Origin: Cyanobacteria bacterium FACHB-471
GTDB lineage: Bacteria > Cyanobacteriota > Cyanobacteriia > Elainellales > Elainellaceae
Direction of reading: 5' to 3'
NCBI GenBank assembly: GCA_014695345.1
Contig: JACJOC010000115.1
Span: 1-64,000 of the forward strand
Length of the DNA: 64,000 nucleotides
The notes under the pieces are model-generated. The model saw only the letters and a list, made by a program, of their open reading frames with translations. It searched no databases and was not told the DNA's origin. Shown here one piece after another: positions 27,046 through 35,808 of this stretch; position 1 is the first letter of the stretch; the number at the start of each line of letters is the position of its first letter. The position numbers and the translations under genes were made by a program.

Positions 27046-29271
27046 ATGGCAACTAAATTCCCAAAATTTAGCCAGGACTTGGCTCAAGATCCGACTACAC
27101 GTCGGATCTGGTACGGGATTGCCACCGCCCATGACTTTGAAAGCCATGACGGAATGACCGAGGAGAATCTTTACCAAAAGATTTTTGCCTCGCACTTCGG
27201 TCACCTGGCAATCATCTTCCTCTGGACATCTGGCAGCCTCTTCCACGTCGCCTGGCAAGGCAACTTCGAACAGTGGATCAAAGATCCGCTAAATGTAAAA
27301 CCAATCGCCCATGCGATTTGGGACCCTCACTTTGGTCAACCTGCTGTCGATGCGTTCACACAAGGTGGCGCTTCTGGCCCGGTTAACATTGCCTACTCGG
27401 GTGTTTACCACTGGTGGTACACCATCGGCATGAGAACTAACGGCGAACTTTACAACGGGGCCGTCTTCCTGTTGTTGCTAGCTGCTGTTTTCTTGTTTGC
27501 AGGCTGGCTTCACCTCCAGCCCAAGTTCCGTCCTAGCTTGTCCTGGTTTAAGAATGCTGAGTCCCGACTCAACCACCACTTGGCTGGTTTGTTTGGGGTT
27601 AGCTCCTTGGCTTGGGCAGGTCACTTGATCCACGTTGCCATCCCTGAGTCTCGCGGACAGCATGTGGGCTGGGACAACTTCCTGTCTACTCCTCCCCACC
27701 CCGCTGGTCTAAAGCCATTTTTCACGGGCAATTGGGGTGTGTATGCAGAAAACCCTGATACGGCTGATCACATTTTCAGCACCTCTCAGGGCGCTGGAGA
27801 TGCAATTCTGACCTTCTTGGGCGGTTTTCATCCTCAGACTCAGTCTCTGTGGTTGACGGATATGGCGCATCACCACTTGGCGATCGCTGTGCTGTTCATC
27901 ATTGCGGGTCACATGTACCGCACCAACTTTGGGATTGGTCACAACATCAAAGAGATGTTGAATGCTAAGAGCTTCTTTGGCGCCAAGACCGAAGGGCAGT
28001 TTAACCTGCCTCACCAGGGTTTGTACGATACCTACAACAACTCTCTGCACTTCCAGTTGGGTATTCACCTAGCAGCTTTAGGTGTTGTCACTTCTCTGGT
28101 AGCGCAACACATGTATTCGTTGCCACCTTACGCTTTCATGGGTAAGGACTTCACCACTCAGGCAGCGCTCTACACCCATCACCAGTACATTGCTGGTTTC
28201 TTGATGGTTGGTGCGTTTGCTCATGGTGCGATCTTCTGGGTGCGGGACTATGACCCCGTTCAGAACCAGGGCAACGTGCTAGCTCGCGTCCTAGAGCACA
28301 AAGAGGCAATCATCTCTCACCTAAGCTGGGTATCGCTGTTCCTGGGCTTCCATACCCTTGGCATTTACGTTCACAACGACGTAATGCAAGCCTTCGCTAC
28401 TCCTGAGAAGCAAATCTTGATTGAGCCTGTGTTCGCACAGTTCATCCAGGCTTCTCACGGTAAGGTGCTGTATGGCTTCGATACCCTTCTGTCTAACCCT
28501 GACAGCCTTGCAACCACTGCTTGGCCCAATCACGGCAACGTGTGGCTACCCGGCTGGTTGGATGCAATCAACTCAGGTACAAACTCGCTGTTCTTGACCA
28601 TTGGACCTGGCGACTTCCTGGTTCACCATGCGATCGCCCTTGGTCTGCACACCACCACCTTGATCTTGGTCAAAGGTGCGTTGGATGCACGCGGCTCGAA
28701 GCTGATGCCCGATAAGAAAGACTTCGGCTACAGCTTCCCTTGCGATGGTCCTGGTCGAGGCGGCACCTGCGATATCTCTGCTTGGGACTCTTTCTACCTC
28801 GCCATGTTCTGGATGCTCAACACCATTGGTTGGGTTACCTTCTACTGGCACTGGAAGCACCTCGCAGTTTGGCAGGGCAACGTAGCTCAGTTCAACGATA
28901 CATCTGTGACGATCATGGGCTGGCTGCGCGACTACCTCTGGCTCAACTCTGCTCAGTTGATCAACGGGTACAACCCCTACGGCATGAATAACCTGGCGGT
29001 CTGGTCCTGGATGTTCCTCTTTGGACACCTGGTTTGGGCAACCGGCTTCATGTTCTTGATCTCCTGGAGAGGCTACTGGCAAGAACTGATCGAAACCCTG
29101 GTCTGGGCGCACGAGCGCACTCCTCTAGCTAACCTGGTTCGCTGGAAGGACAAGCCCGTTGCAATGTCCATCGTCCAAGGTCGTCTGGTCGGTCTGGCTC
29201 ACTTCACGGTCGGCTACGTACTCACATACGCCGCCTTCCTGATAGCCTCAACCGCGAGTAGGTTTGGTTAA
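27046..29271 (+). CDS. psaB: Photosystem I P700 apoprotein A2
   Basis: Second core subunit of photosystem I, 741 residues, homologous to PsaA throughout. It begins [20 protein letters not shown]. The FX-binding loop [13 protein letters not shown] gives the other two cysteine ligands, and the helix motif [20 protein letters not shown] recurs. Its Shine-Dalgarno (CGAGGAGAA) lies in the 22-bp psaA-psaB spacer, so the subunits are made from one message in equal amounts. A strong terminator follows the stop. Confidence 0.99.
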   Translation: MATKFPKFSQDLAQDPTTRRIWYGIATAHDFESHDGMTEENLYQKIFASHFGHLAIIFLWTSGSLFHVAWQGNFEQWIKDPLNVKPIAHAIWDPHFGQPAVDAFTQGGASGPVNIAYSGVYHWWYTIGMRTNGELYNGAVFLLLLAAVFLFAGWLHLQPKFRPSLSWFKNAESRLNHHLAGLFGVSSLAWAGHLIHVAIPESRGQHVGWDNFLSTPPHPAGLKPFFTGNWGVYAENPDTADHIFSTSQGAGDAILTFLGGFHPQTQSLWLTDMAHHHLAIAVLFIIAGHMYRTNFGIGHNIKEMLNAKSFFGAKTEGQFNLPHQGLYDTYNNSLHFQLGIHLAALGVVTSLVAQHMYSLPPYAFMGKDFTTQAALYTHHQYIAGFLMVGAFAHGAIFWVRDYDPVQNQGNVLARVLEHKEAIISHLSWVSLFLGFHTLGIYVHNDVMQAFATPEKQILIEPVFAQFIQASHGKVLYGFDTLLSNPDSLATTAWPNHGNVWLPGWLDAINSGTNSLFLTIGPGDFLVHHAIALGLHTTTLILVKGALDARGSKLMPDKKDFGYSFPCDGPGRGGTCDISAWDSFYLAMFWMLNTIGWVTFYWHWKHLAVWQGNVAQFNDTSVTIMGWLRDYLWLNSAQLINGYNPYGMNNLAVWSWMFLFGHLVWATGFMFLISWRGYWQELIETLVWAHERTPLANLVRWKDKPVAMSIVQGRLVGLAHFTVGYVLTYAAFLIASTASRFG

Positions 29272-29298
29272 CCATTTCTGGTAAACCTCTAAATCCTG

Positions 29299-29330
29299 AA
29301 AAACCCCTCACCCGTCGGTGAGGGGTTTTT
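29299..29330 (+). terminator. Rho-independent terminator of psaAB
   Basis: AAAAACCCCTCACC (29299-29312) pairs perfectly with GGTGAGGGGTTTTT (29317-29330) around CGTC, and a further CTTTTT follows. It starts 27 bp after the psaB stop and is the clearest terminator in the window. Confidence 0.93.
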
Positions 29331-29355
29331 CTTTTTCACGCGAAAAGTTCTTGAA

Positions 29356-29895
29356 ATGGGAATCCTATGTTTATCGAGCGGAAGAAATGTGGATGTGGCT
29401 AAAGAAAAATGGACTGAAGAAGAATTTTTTGAACAGCTTCGTTCTGATCCGAGAAATAGAAAATACGCTGACGTTGTAGAAAAAATTCTCAGATTTGCAG
29501 AGGATAGAGGTATTCGGGAATGGCAACCTAGAGGCGTAACTTTTGCAGTTTTTACTACGAAGCTAAGACACAAAGGTGTATTACATCCTTTTTTCTCTAT
29601 TGCAGCAATGACTCGTTTCCCCAAAAATCACTCTTCTAGAGCTGGGGAAGTTTGGGGAGCTAATGGTGTTGAAATGCAATTTCAACATATGAAACCACCC
29701 TTCACTCTTGGTTCAGAAAGACAACAACAGTTAAGAGAACAATTAGAAGCCAAATTAGGAGTTTGCATTCCTACACACAATCAGCAAGGAGGGCAGCGTC
29801 CCAATATCCCTCTGGTAAAATTTCAAAATGCTCAAGCCTTACAGGATTTTTTTGATTTAATTGATTACATGATTAGTGAAGTTAAATCAACTTAA
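29356..29895 (+). CDS. Hypothetical protein, AT-rich
   Basis: Protein of 179 residues that I do not recognise. It starts at ATG 29356, although a GTG about 30 bp later (VDVAKEKWTEEEF) is possible. The layout is a helical N-terminus (EEEFFEQLRSDPRNRKYADV), a beta-rich middle (FAVFTTKLRHKGVLHPFFSI, then VWGANGVEMQFQHMKPPF) and a helical end (ALQDFFDLIDYMISEV). This resembles small alpha/beta proteins of unknown role found in accessory gene pools. It has more AT than psaAB or gyrB and no co-directional partner, suggesting acquired DNA. No catalytic motif is evident. Confidence 0.6.
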   Translation: MGILCLSSGRNVDVAKEKWTEEEFFEQLRSDPRNRKYADVVEKILRFAEDRGIREWQPRGVTFAVFTTKLRHKGVLHPFFSIAAMTRFPKNHSSRAGEVWGANGVEMQFQHMKPPFTLGSERQQQLREQLEAKLGVCIPTHNQQGGQRPNIPLVKFQNAQALQDFFDLIDYMISEVKST

Positions 29896-30078
29896 AATCC
29901 TTTGAGTGTGTAAGCAAATCTTACTTGTTATAACGAGCGAGATATATTCAGGAAGAGCGAGTTGATGCGGTACAAGCCATAGTAATCGAGGAGAGAAAAC
30001 TAGCTACGTACATAGAAGCTTGAGGTGAGGGGCGATCGCCCGTTTATAGTTGAAAAGGCGATCGCCCAAATTCTTGCT

Positions 30079-30639
30079 ATGAAAAATGTGCTTTGTCTTC
30101 TCCATGTCTTGTTGCTACTCAGTCTAGCTACAGCATGTAACTCTCAGTCCCCAACTACCAAATCGGAGAATAGTACTACCCCACAAGTTCAAGTTGCGGA
30201 TTCTCCAGTTAGTTCTCCTGATCCGACCGTGACTGAGTCACCAGCAGCGATCAACTTCGAGGTTGAGGAATTTACCTTAGAAGAAGTAGAGAGCGATGAC
30301 ATATATGGGTGTGGACTAGCAGTGTGGAAGCCAGATAGTCCTGATCAGCCTAACTTCATCTTGGTAGCTACTTTGGGGGAACCTGTTTCGATGTGGATGA
30401 AGATTGACGGGGAGATTGTTCGGTTTGAGGGACTGTCTGCTTATCCGCAGGAGCAACCCGGCATGCAGTTTTACCAAACATTTGAGAGCCTAGAGGGTGA
30501 GATTCAGGTTGGGTTAGAAGGCAGATTTGCAGAACAACGGGCAGATGTAGAAGCGATCGCCATTGAAGATGGCATTATTCGCATTGAGCAGACTGGACAA
30601 GAAATTGAAATTCCTGTGGTTGGTGTGCAGGGATGCTAA
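30079..30639 (+). CDS. Putative lipoprotein of unknown function
   Basis: I start at ATG 30079, where MKNVLCLLHVLLLLSLATAC forms a lipoprotein signal ending at Cys20; the upstream in-frame start lies in a HIP1-rich stretch without a signal. After a Ser/Thr/Pro linker (about 21-60) comes a compact domain (about 65-186) with FEVEEFTLEEVESDDIYGCG, WMKIDGEIVRFEG and a C-terminal Cys. The pattern suggests a small beta domain on the outside of the inner membrane, perhaps with a Cys pair. I know no named family. It is followed by the alpha-amylase gene after about 100 bp. Confidence 0.65.
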   Translation: MKNVLCLLHVLLLLSLATACNSQSPTTKSENSTTPQVQVADSPVSSPDPTVTESPAAINFEVEEFTLEEVESDDIYGCGLAVWKPDSPDQPNFILVATLGEPVSMWMKIDGEIVRFEGLSAYPQEQPGMQFYQTFESLEGEIQVGLEGRFAEQRADVEAIAIEDGIIRIEQTGQEIEIPVVGVQGC

Positions 30640-30743
30640 GCGATCGCCTCAGTAGAACTGCGGCTTTGTTCATTTTGTTTGCGTGAAGGGCATTCTCAGA
30701 ACAAGTTAATTTAGTTTGAACAAGACTTAATCTAGGGTCGTGG

Positions 30744-32261
30744 GTGCATATCATGTTGCGGAAGTTTGTCTATGGCTTGCTGTTTCTAATTTTTTTGGTG
30801 ATACCACTAATCGGTTCAGTTTGGCGGATTGATACAGATTCAGTGGAGGAAGCTATAGTACCCCGAACTGCCTTTGTGCATCTGTTTGAATGGAAATGGG
30901 AAGATGTAGCGCAAGAATGTGAGAGCTTTTTAGGACCAAAGGGGTTCGCAGCCGTTCAGATTTCACCACCCAATGAACATGCAGTGATTGCTAAGCAGGG
31001 CTATCCTTGGTGGCAACGCTATCAGCCTGTCAGTTACCAGATTAAGAGTCGCAGTGGCGATCGCACTCAATTCACCAACATGGTTGAACGTTGCCGAGCC
31101 GCGGGAGTGGACGTATATGCCGATGCGGTGATCAATCACATGTCTGGTGAACTCAGCGGTAAGGGCAGTGCAGGTTCAATCTTTACCAAATATCATTATC
31201 CAGGGCTGTATGAATCTCGCGATTTCCACTCTTGCCGGCAAAACATTCAGGATTATCGTAATCACGAGCAGGTGACAAGCTGCGAACTCTCTGGGTTGCC
31301 AGATCTCAAGACTAGCTCAAGCTATGTTCGCAGCCGCATTGCTGAGTACCTGATTGACTTGGTGAATCTTGGTGTGGCTGGATTTCGGATTGATGCAGCC
31401 AAACACATCAACACCAAAGAGTTAGGAGCAATTTTAAGCTTGGTGCAACAGTCTGTGACTGCTCAACCCTACATTCTGCAAGAGGTAATCGATCCGGGAA
31501 CTGAAGCAGTTCGCAAGTCTGAATATTATAGTCACGGCGATGTGTATGAGTTTGAATATGGTCGTCTAGTAGGCGCAAAGTTTTTGGGATTGGAAGGACA
31601 AAGCCTATCGCAACTGGACACTTTGAGTGAGGAGTGGGGATTAGCACCGAGCGATAAGGCGATCGTATTTATTGATAACCATGACAAGCAGCGGGGACAT
31701 GGCGGCGGCGGCACCTACCTGACTTACAAGAACGGCAAGCTTTATGAACTAGCGAATGTGTTTATGCTGGCGCATCCCTATGGCTACCCAGATTTGATGT
31801 CGAGCTATAAGTTCTCAAATTCCGAGCAGGGACCGCCTGCTGATGCAGATGGCAATACACACAGTGTTTATCACAATGGTGAAGTGAGTTGTTTTGAGGA
31901 GTGGCAGTGTGAACATCGCTGGCAGGCGATCGCCAACATGGTGAGCTTCCGCAATCACACCTCAGCCGAGCCACTCACTCACTGGTGGAGCAATGGGGCA
32001 AATCAGATTGCTTTTAGTCGTGGAAATAAAGGATTTGTTGTAATTGATCGGGAGTCCACTCCGTTAAACCACACTTTTCAAACTGACCTGGCTCCAGGTA
32101 CCTATTGCAATGTGATAGAAGGTGAGTTGAATGCAGAGGGAACAGGTTGTACTGCAACAGGAGCAAACGCAACTGTTACTGTTGATCGTCACAAGCAAAT
32201 TACTCTCTCTGTAGATGGGATGGGGGCGATCGCTATACACGCTGGCACAAAGGTTTCCTAG
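30744..32261 (+). CDS. Animal-type (GH13_24-like) alpha-amylase, secreted or membrane-anchored
   Basis: Hydrolyses internal alpha-1,4 bonds of starch or glycogen. The 505-residue protein has an N-terminal hydrophobic helix (about 8-26), then the GH13 barrel. The nucleophile Asp217 is in GFRIDAAKH, the acid Glu247 in ILQEVID and the third acid Asp314 in FIDNHDKQRGHG. HLFEWKW, PPNEH and the C-terminal beta domain (YCNVIEGEL) match the chloride-dependent animal and Pseudoalteromonas type. Two chloride ligands are kept (Arg215, Asn312). The basic residue normally in YP(K/R)VMSSY is Asp350 (YPDLMSSY), so chloride activation is doubtful. GTG 30744 and ATG 30753 are both possible starts. Confidence 0.92.
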   Translation: MHIMLRKFVYGLLFLIFLVIPLIGSVWRIDTDSVEEAIVPRTAFVHLFEWKWEDVAQECESFLGPKGFAAVQISPPNEHAVIAKQGYPWWQRYQPVSYQIKSRSGDRTQFTNMVERCRAAGVDVYADAVINHMSGELSGKGSAGSIFTKYHYPGLYESRDFHSCRQNIQDYRNHEQVTSCELSGLPDLKTSSSYVRSRIAEYLIDLVNLGVAGFRIDAAKHINTKELGAILSLVQQSVTAQPYILQEVIDPGTEAVRKSEYYSHGDVYEFEYGRLVGAKFLGLEGQSLSQLDTLSEEWGLAPSDKAIVFIDNHDKQRGHGGGGTYLTYKNGKLYELANVFMLAHPYGYPDLMSSYKFSNSEQGPPADADGNTHSVYHNGEVSCFEEWQCEHRWQAIANMVSFRNHTSAEPLTHWWSNGANQIAFSRGNKGFVVIDRESTPLNHTFQTDLAPGTYCNVIEGELNAEGTGCTATGANATVTVDRHKQITLSVDGMGAIAIHAGTKVS

Positions 32262-32590
32262 CCTGTCCAGCATCCACTAATGCTTGAAACAGTCGGGGAT
32301 GGGGTGCCCATTGCGGCGACATTTCCGGGTGCCACTGCACACCTAACATCCAGGGATGTTCCTGGTGTTCTATTGCTTCGATCAGTCCATCGTCTGCTTG
32401 GGCTGAAACTCGCCATGCTGGAGAAATGTTTTTTACTGCCTGATGATGCCAAGAAACAACAGTAATGGTAGGGTCTTTGATGATATCGCTAAGTGAGTTT
32501 TAGGTCTGATGTGAACGTCGTGCTGGAAAGGACGGCGAGGATGATCAAGACGGTGAGTGATGCGATCGCCCCCAATTAGCAGTAATTCTA
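32233..32590 (-). pseudogene. Decayed C-terminal half of a PuuD-like glutamine amidotransferase (peptidase C26)
   Basis: Translating the minus strand gives DIIKDPTITVVSWHHQAVKN, then ADDGLIEAIEHQEHPWMLGV and QWHPE, the C-terminal hallmarks of class I amidotransferase-like gamma-Glu-GABA hydrolases; the catalytic His is in QWHPE. Upstream, GGDRITHRLDHPRRPFQHDV is in another frame. One missing base near 32487-32492 (CACTTAGCGATATC) separates the two pieces. The N-terminal half with the catalytic Cys is absent, and no start codon is usable. The end overlaps the last 29 bp of the amylase gene. It is a gene remnant. Confidence 0.78.
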
Positions 32591-32633
32591 TAGCACCGTT
32601 GCATTTAGAAAGGACTCATATCCCTTACTCCTC

Positions 32634-34181
32634 TCATGCTGGTCGTCCCAAAGTTGTAATGTAGAGAACTGCTTCATCAGTGGGAATGCCCAAAACTTCG
32701 TTTACTTCGTTATCAAAGAAACCGCCAATGCCGCTCACGCCCAGGTTGAGGTGAATGGCAGCCAAATTGAGCCGCTGTCCCAGATGTCCGGCATCCATGT
32801 GCAGATAACGGTAGACGCGATCGCCATACGCTGCTACAGCCTGCTTCAGATCAGCCGTGTGAAACAGCACCGCTCCAGCATCACGTCCCAGGTTTTGACC
32901 TAGACAGAGGAAGTGTAGCTCTCGTCGGAAATTCTTAAAGCGGATTTGCCTGAGTTCTTGAGCCTTGGGAGCATAGTAATAGCAGCCTTCCTCCAACCCT
33001 TCAACGCCAGAGACGGCAATGAAGGTTTCAATTAAATTCAGATCAAAGTAGTCAGGCGATCGATCTAAACTTTGGTCGATGTAGTGGTGCGGCTGGTAGG
33101 TAAAGTCGAGCAGCGCCTTGAGTTCATCCAGAGTCAGTGGTTCGCCGCTGTAGGCGCGAGTTGAACGGCGCTTGAGAATGGTGCTTTCCAGTGCCGACAG
33201 GTTTTCACCCCAAAAGATTGAAGGGGCAACGGTAGAAACTTTCAGGCAAAACGGAAAGTTGTACTTGTCTTCTGCAGGCTCAGCAACTAAGACGGACTCT
33301 GCTTCAGGTCTGGTGCCAGTGGGAAAAGGGGAACTTTGAGCAACACCAATCTGAGTGGCACGATGGAAGTAGTTCAGCAGTTCTCCATCGGGAATTTTGG
33401 GATATTTGATCTGTGTTGCAGAGGGTAGAGCAGCTTGCGCCAGCGGCAGATTTTGCTGTACGTCGAGCAGATCTGCTAAAGCAATGATGGCGATCGCCCC
33501 CTCCTGCTCTGGATCAAGGTAAAGCAGTTCATTGATTGCTTCATCGGCAAAGCCACCAATCAGGTGAGGACGGTAATCATTGATTGCTCCCGCCAATTCT
33601 ACATTGCCCAAGAGGTGTCCAGTATCGAGAAAAATTCGGCGATAGGCTCGATCCTGATAGCGCCATGCCGAACGGAAAAACACCGCCGAGACCACCAGTG
33701 CCAGTTGCGTATTTTCTAAAGTCGGATGCCAGAAACAGGCTTTCTGCAAATCTTCCCAGACCTCACTGTCCCAAAAGCGAATCAGCGAATGAGACTGTGG
33801 CTGATAGCTGTAAAGCCCTGCAGGCAGCAGTGGTGTCCCGCGTGAAATCAGATAGACCTCAGCCGGATATAGCCCTCCGGCTGATGGTGCAGCCCTGAGA
33901 TAGACCGGATCGCCATAGCGAGTCATCATCTTTAGCGTCAGCCCATAGCTGCAAAATAGCAGCCGAGACAATCGCTCCCAGCTATCCGCAAAATCGCTAG
34001 GAGAGGCTTCCACTTCCGTCAGGTAAGGCTTGAGGTCATAGGTTGCCCCAATCTTATATTCCTTGAACGGAATCGGCTGTTTGTCCCAGTCCAACCCTTG
34101 AGATTTCTCTTGAATCGTCGCTGGGTCGTACTTGGTGCGCTCGTGGTAGTGCTGAGCAATCGAAACCTGAAGGTCTGGCAT
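32634..34181 (-). CDS. SagB-type dehydrogenase with two nitroreductase-like domains
   Basis: Predicted FMN-dependent oxidoreductase of 515 residues. SagB enzymes oxidise azoline rings to azoles in thiazole/oxazole peptide pathways, but many cyanobacterial homologues stand alone with unknown substrate. The first domain (about 55-250) has RAAPSAGGLYPAEVYLIS and FLDTGHLLGNVELA. The second (about 310-515) has LKRRSTRAYSGEPLTLDELK, HMDAGHLGQRLNLAA and GGFFDNEVNEVLGI. Both copies look full length. No precursor peptide, cyclodehydratase or protease gene is nearby, so a peptide-modifying role is not supported by context. Confidence 0.85.
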   Translation of the reverse strand: MPDLQVSIAQHYHERTKYDPATIQEKSQGLDWDKQPIPFKEYKIGATYDLKPYLTEVEASPSDFADSWERLSRLLFCSYGLTLKMMTRYGDPVYLRAAPSAGGLYPAEVYLISRGTPLLPAGLYSYQPQSHSLIRFWDSEVWEDLQKACFWHPTLENTQLALVVSAVFFRSAWRYQDRAYRRIFLDTGHLLGNVELAGAINDYRPHLIGGFADEAINELLYLDPEQEGAIAIIALADLLDVQQNLPLAQAALPSATQIKYPKIPDGELLNYFHRATQIGVAQSSPFPTGTRPEAESVLVAEPAEDKYNFPFCLKVSTVAPSIFWGENLSALESTILKRRSTRAYSGEPLTLDELKALLDFTYQPHHYIDQSLDRSPDYFDLNLIETFIAVSGVEGLEEGCYYYAPKAQELRQIRFKNFRRELHFLCLGQNLGRDAGAVLFHTADLKQAVAAYGDRVYRYLHMDAGHLGQRLNLAAIHLNLGVSGIGGFFDNEVNEVLGIPTDEAVLYITTLGRPA

Positions 34182-34329
34182 AGAAGTTTCAGAGCAATCC
34201 TAAGTCCTTCTTTGATCTTGACACTCCCAACTCAGATTGACCAACTTTTGCGGGTTAGGCTTGTTGCTAAGTTTAGGGTGATCGCTGTGTACTTAGCTTT
34301 AGACTAGAACTTAAAATTTCCAAGGTTCT

Positions 34330-34998
34330 ATGGAGTCAGCAGAATCAGAAAATTTAGGGAATGCCGAAGCGATCTATTTGTATCTAGATGCACGTGCAAA
34401 AGTATCCTCTGTTGTTAGAGGGCTTGCTCATCCAGATAGATTAACAACGGCTCTTGCTGAATTAAATCGGGCAATTCAACTTGCTCCTCACTATGCAGAA
34501 GCGTATGCCCTTCGCGCAGATATTCAAGATCAGCTAGGTGATTTGGAAGGGGCAATTGAAAGTGCTGGAAAAGCTCAAGAAGCGTTTCAAGCACAAGGTG
34601 ATTCTGTTCAGGCTGGAGTTTGTGAGCGGCAGAAACTATATTTAGGACTGCAAAAGCAGTCGTTGGCTGAGAAAAATCTACAAGAGCAGACTCCTGATGA
34701 GGATGAGGTTGCATTTGAAGATATGCCAGAAGTTCAACAGATTCTGCTAAGGAGTGCTGCCTTCGCACAGGAGAAACGTTATTCAGAGGCGATCGCTGAA
34801 GCTACCAGAGCAACCGACCTATACCCTGACATGGCTGACTCATGGGCTATACGTGGCAATATTTTTAGACTCATGGGCGACCGTCAAGCGTCTTGCAGAG
34901 ACTATGAGCAGGCTGCTGAACTGTTTGAGCAACAAAGCGATTCAGTGAGAGTAGAGACGCTTCGCCTGATGATTGATGCTGTTAATTCTCAGGAGTAG
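34330..34998 (+). CDS. TPR-repeat protein
   Basis: Cytoplasmic protein of 222 residues with two groups of tetratricopeptide repeats. Residues about 40-100 read LAELNRAIQLAPHYAEAYAL, then LGDLEGAIESAGKAQEAF. Residues about 145-205 read EKRYSEAIAEATRATDLYPD, then MGDRQASCRDYEQAAELFEQ. The spacer between them is acidic. Such proteins are protein-protein adaptors; no enzyme domain is attached. It is divergent from the SagB gene by about 150 bp, which may indicate shared control. A 21-bp repeat array begins 32 bp after its stop. Confidence 0.8.
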   Translation: MESAESENLGNAEAIYLYLDARAKVSSVVRGLAHPDRLTTALAELNRAIQLAPHYAEAYALRADIQDQLGDLEGAIESAGKAQEAFQAQGDSVQAGVCERQKLYLGLQKQSLAEKNLQEQTPDEDEVAFEDMPEVQQILLRSAAFAQEKRYSEAIAEATRATDLYPDMADSWAIRGNIFRLMGDRQASCRDYEQAAELFEQQSDSVRVETLRLMIDAVNSQE

Positions 34999-35029
34999 TT
35001 GATATTTATCATCAAAACTTTCTGAATGC

Positions 35030-35176
35030 GGGTGCAAATTCAACAAACGCGTTTGCAAATTCAGAAAGCAAGTATACGAATTCGATGAGCAGGTTTGCAA
35101 ATTCAATGAACGAGTATGTGAATTCAACAAACGGGTTAAGAAATTCAATGAATGGGTTTGCAGATTTAAGGACAAG
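35030..35176. repeat. Array C of degenerate 21-bp direct repeats
   Basis: Seven 21-bp units run from 35030 to 35176 with a consensus near GTTTGCAAATTCAAYRAACG plus R. Each unit has the core AATTC (ATTTA in the last). The array fills the space between the TPR gene stop (34998) and the stop of the Uma2 gene (35190, opposite strand). Several frames are open on both strands because of the period, so open frames here are not evidence of a gene. Confidence 0.87.
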
Positions 35177-35189
35177 CTTTTGGACGGAA

Positions 35190-35765
35190 CTACCAGATGG
35201 TTTGAAGATTTAGCACAAATCCTGGCAGCACATCTTCACCTGATAAAGCATCTGGAGACTCTAAGATTTCAACGGCTTGCCCTAAACGGTAAATTGCAAC
35301 CTTGCGTGATTCTGGGTCAATCAACCAGCCTAACCGATTGCCGTTGTCCTGATATTCCTGCATCTTTGCTTCACCGGCTTCCCAACTGTCTGAGGGAGAG
35401 AGTAGCTCAACCAAAAAGTCTGGACAGAGCGGCAGGAATCGTTTTCGCTGTGCTGAGGTTAGAGCATCCCATTTGGCTTGGGGAATCCAGGCAACATCGG
35501 GGGAGCGATCGCTTCCATTCGGCAGCCTAAACCCCGTTGATGAATCAAATCCAACTCCAAGCCCGGTTTGCCGATTCCAAACTCCAAGCGCAATCACAAG
35601 ATCAAAGTTTTGTTTCCCTGTTTCTCCTCCCGTTGGGGACGTAACGATCAGTTCTCCGGTTGCGGCGCGTTCCAATCTCAGTTCAGGGTTGTCCTGACAG
35701 AGTTGGTAGAACTGCTTATCAGTAAGCCTCACAACAGAATCAAGCTTTAAAGTTAAGGCAGTCAT
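35190..35765 (-). CDS. Uma2 family (DUF820) PD-(D/E)XK-fold protein
   Basis: Protein of 191 residues in the Uma2/DUF820 family, very abundant in cyanobacteria. The order of motifs is typical: an N-terminal helix (LTDKQFYQLCQDNPELRLE), the Glu/Gly hairpin RAATGELIVTSPTGGETGKQ, GFRLPNGSDRSPDVAWIP with the active-site Asp, and PDFLVELLSPSD with the Glu of the nuclease core. Biochemical role and target are not established for the family. It is transcribed on its own, downstream of miaA, which reads in the same direction from the right. Confidence 0.9.
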   Translation of the reverse strand: MTALTLKLDSVVRLTDKQFYQLCQDNPELRLERAATGELIVTSPTGGETGKQNFDLVIALGVWNRQTGLGVGFDSSTGFRLPNGSDRSPDVAWIPQAKWDALTSAQRKRFLPLCPDFLVELLSPSDSWEAGEAKMQEYQDNGNRLGWLIDPESRKVAIYRLGQAVEILESPDALSGEDVLPGFVLNLQTIW

Positions 35766-35808
35766 AATTTTGGAATTAGCTCACCTTTTACTCAAGCGTA
35801 TATTAAGC

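Noticed and set aside
28573-29112. Long open frame antisense to psaB (179 codons)
   Set aside because: Same reason as for psaA: codon bias of psaB removes stops from the opposite strand.
32280-32465. Plus-strand open frame of 61 codons after the amylase gene
   Set aside because: It is antisense to the amidotransferase remnant, which explains the sequence better.
35180-35530. Plus-strand open frame over the Uma2 gene
   Set aside because: The minus strand encodes a clear Uma2 protein; the plus frame has no family pattern beyond the repeat array.
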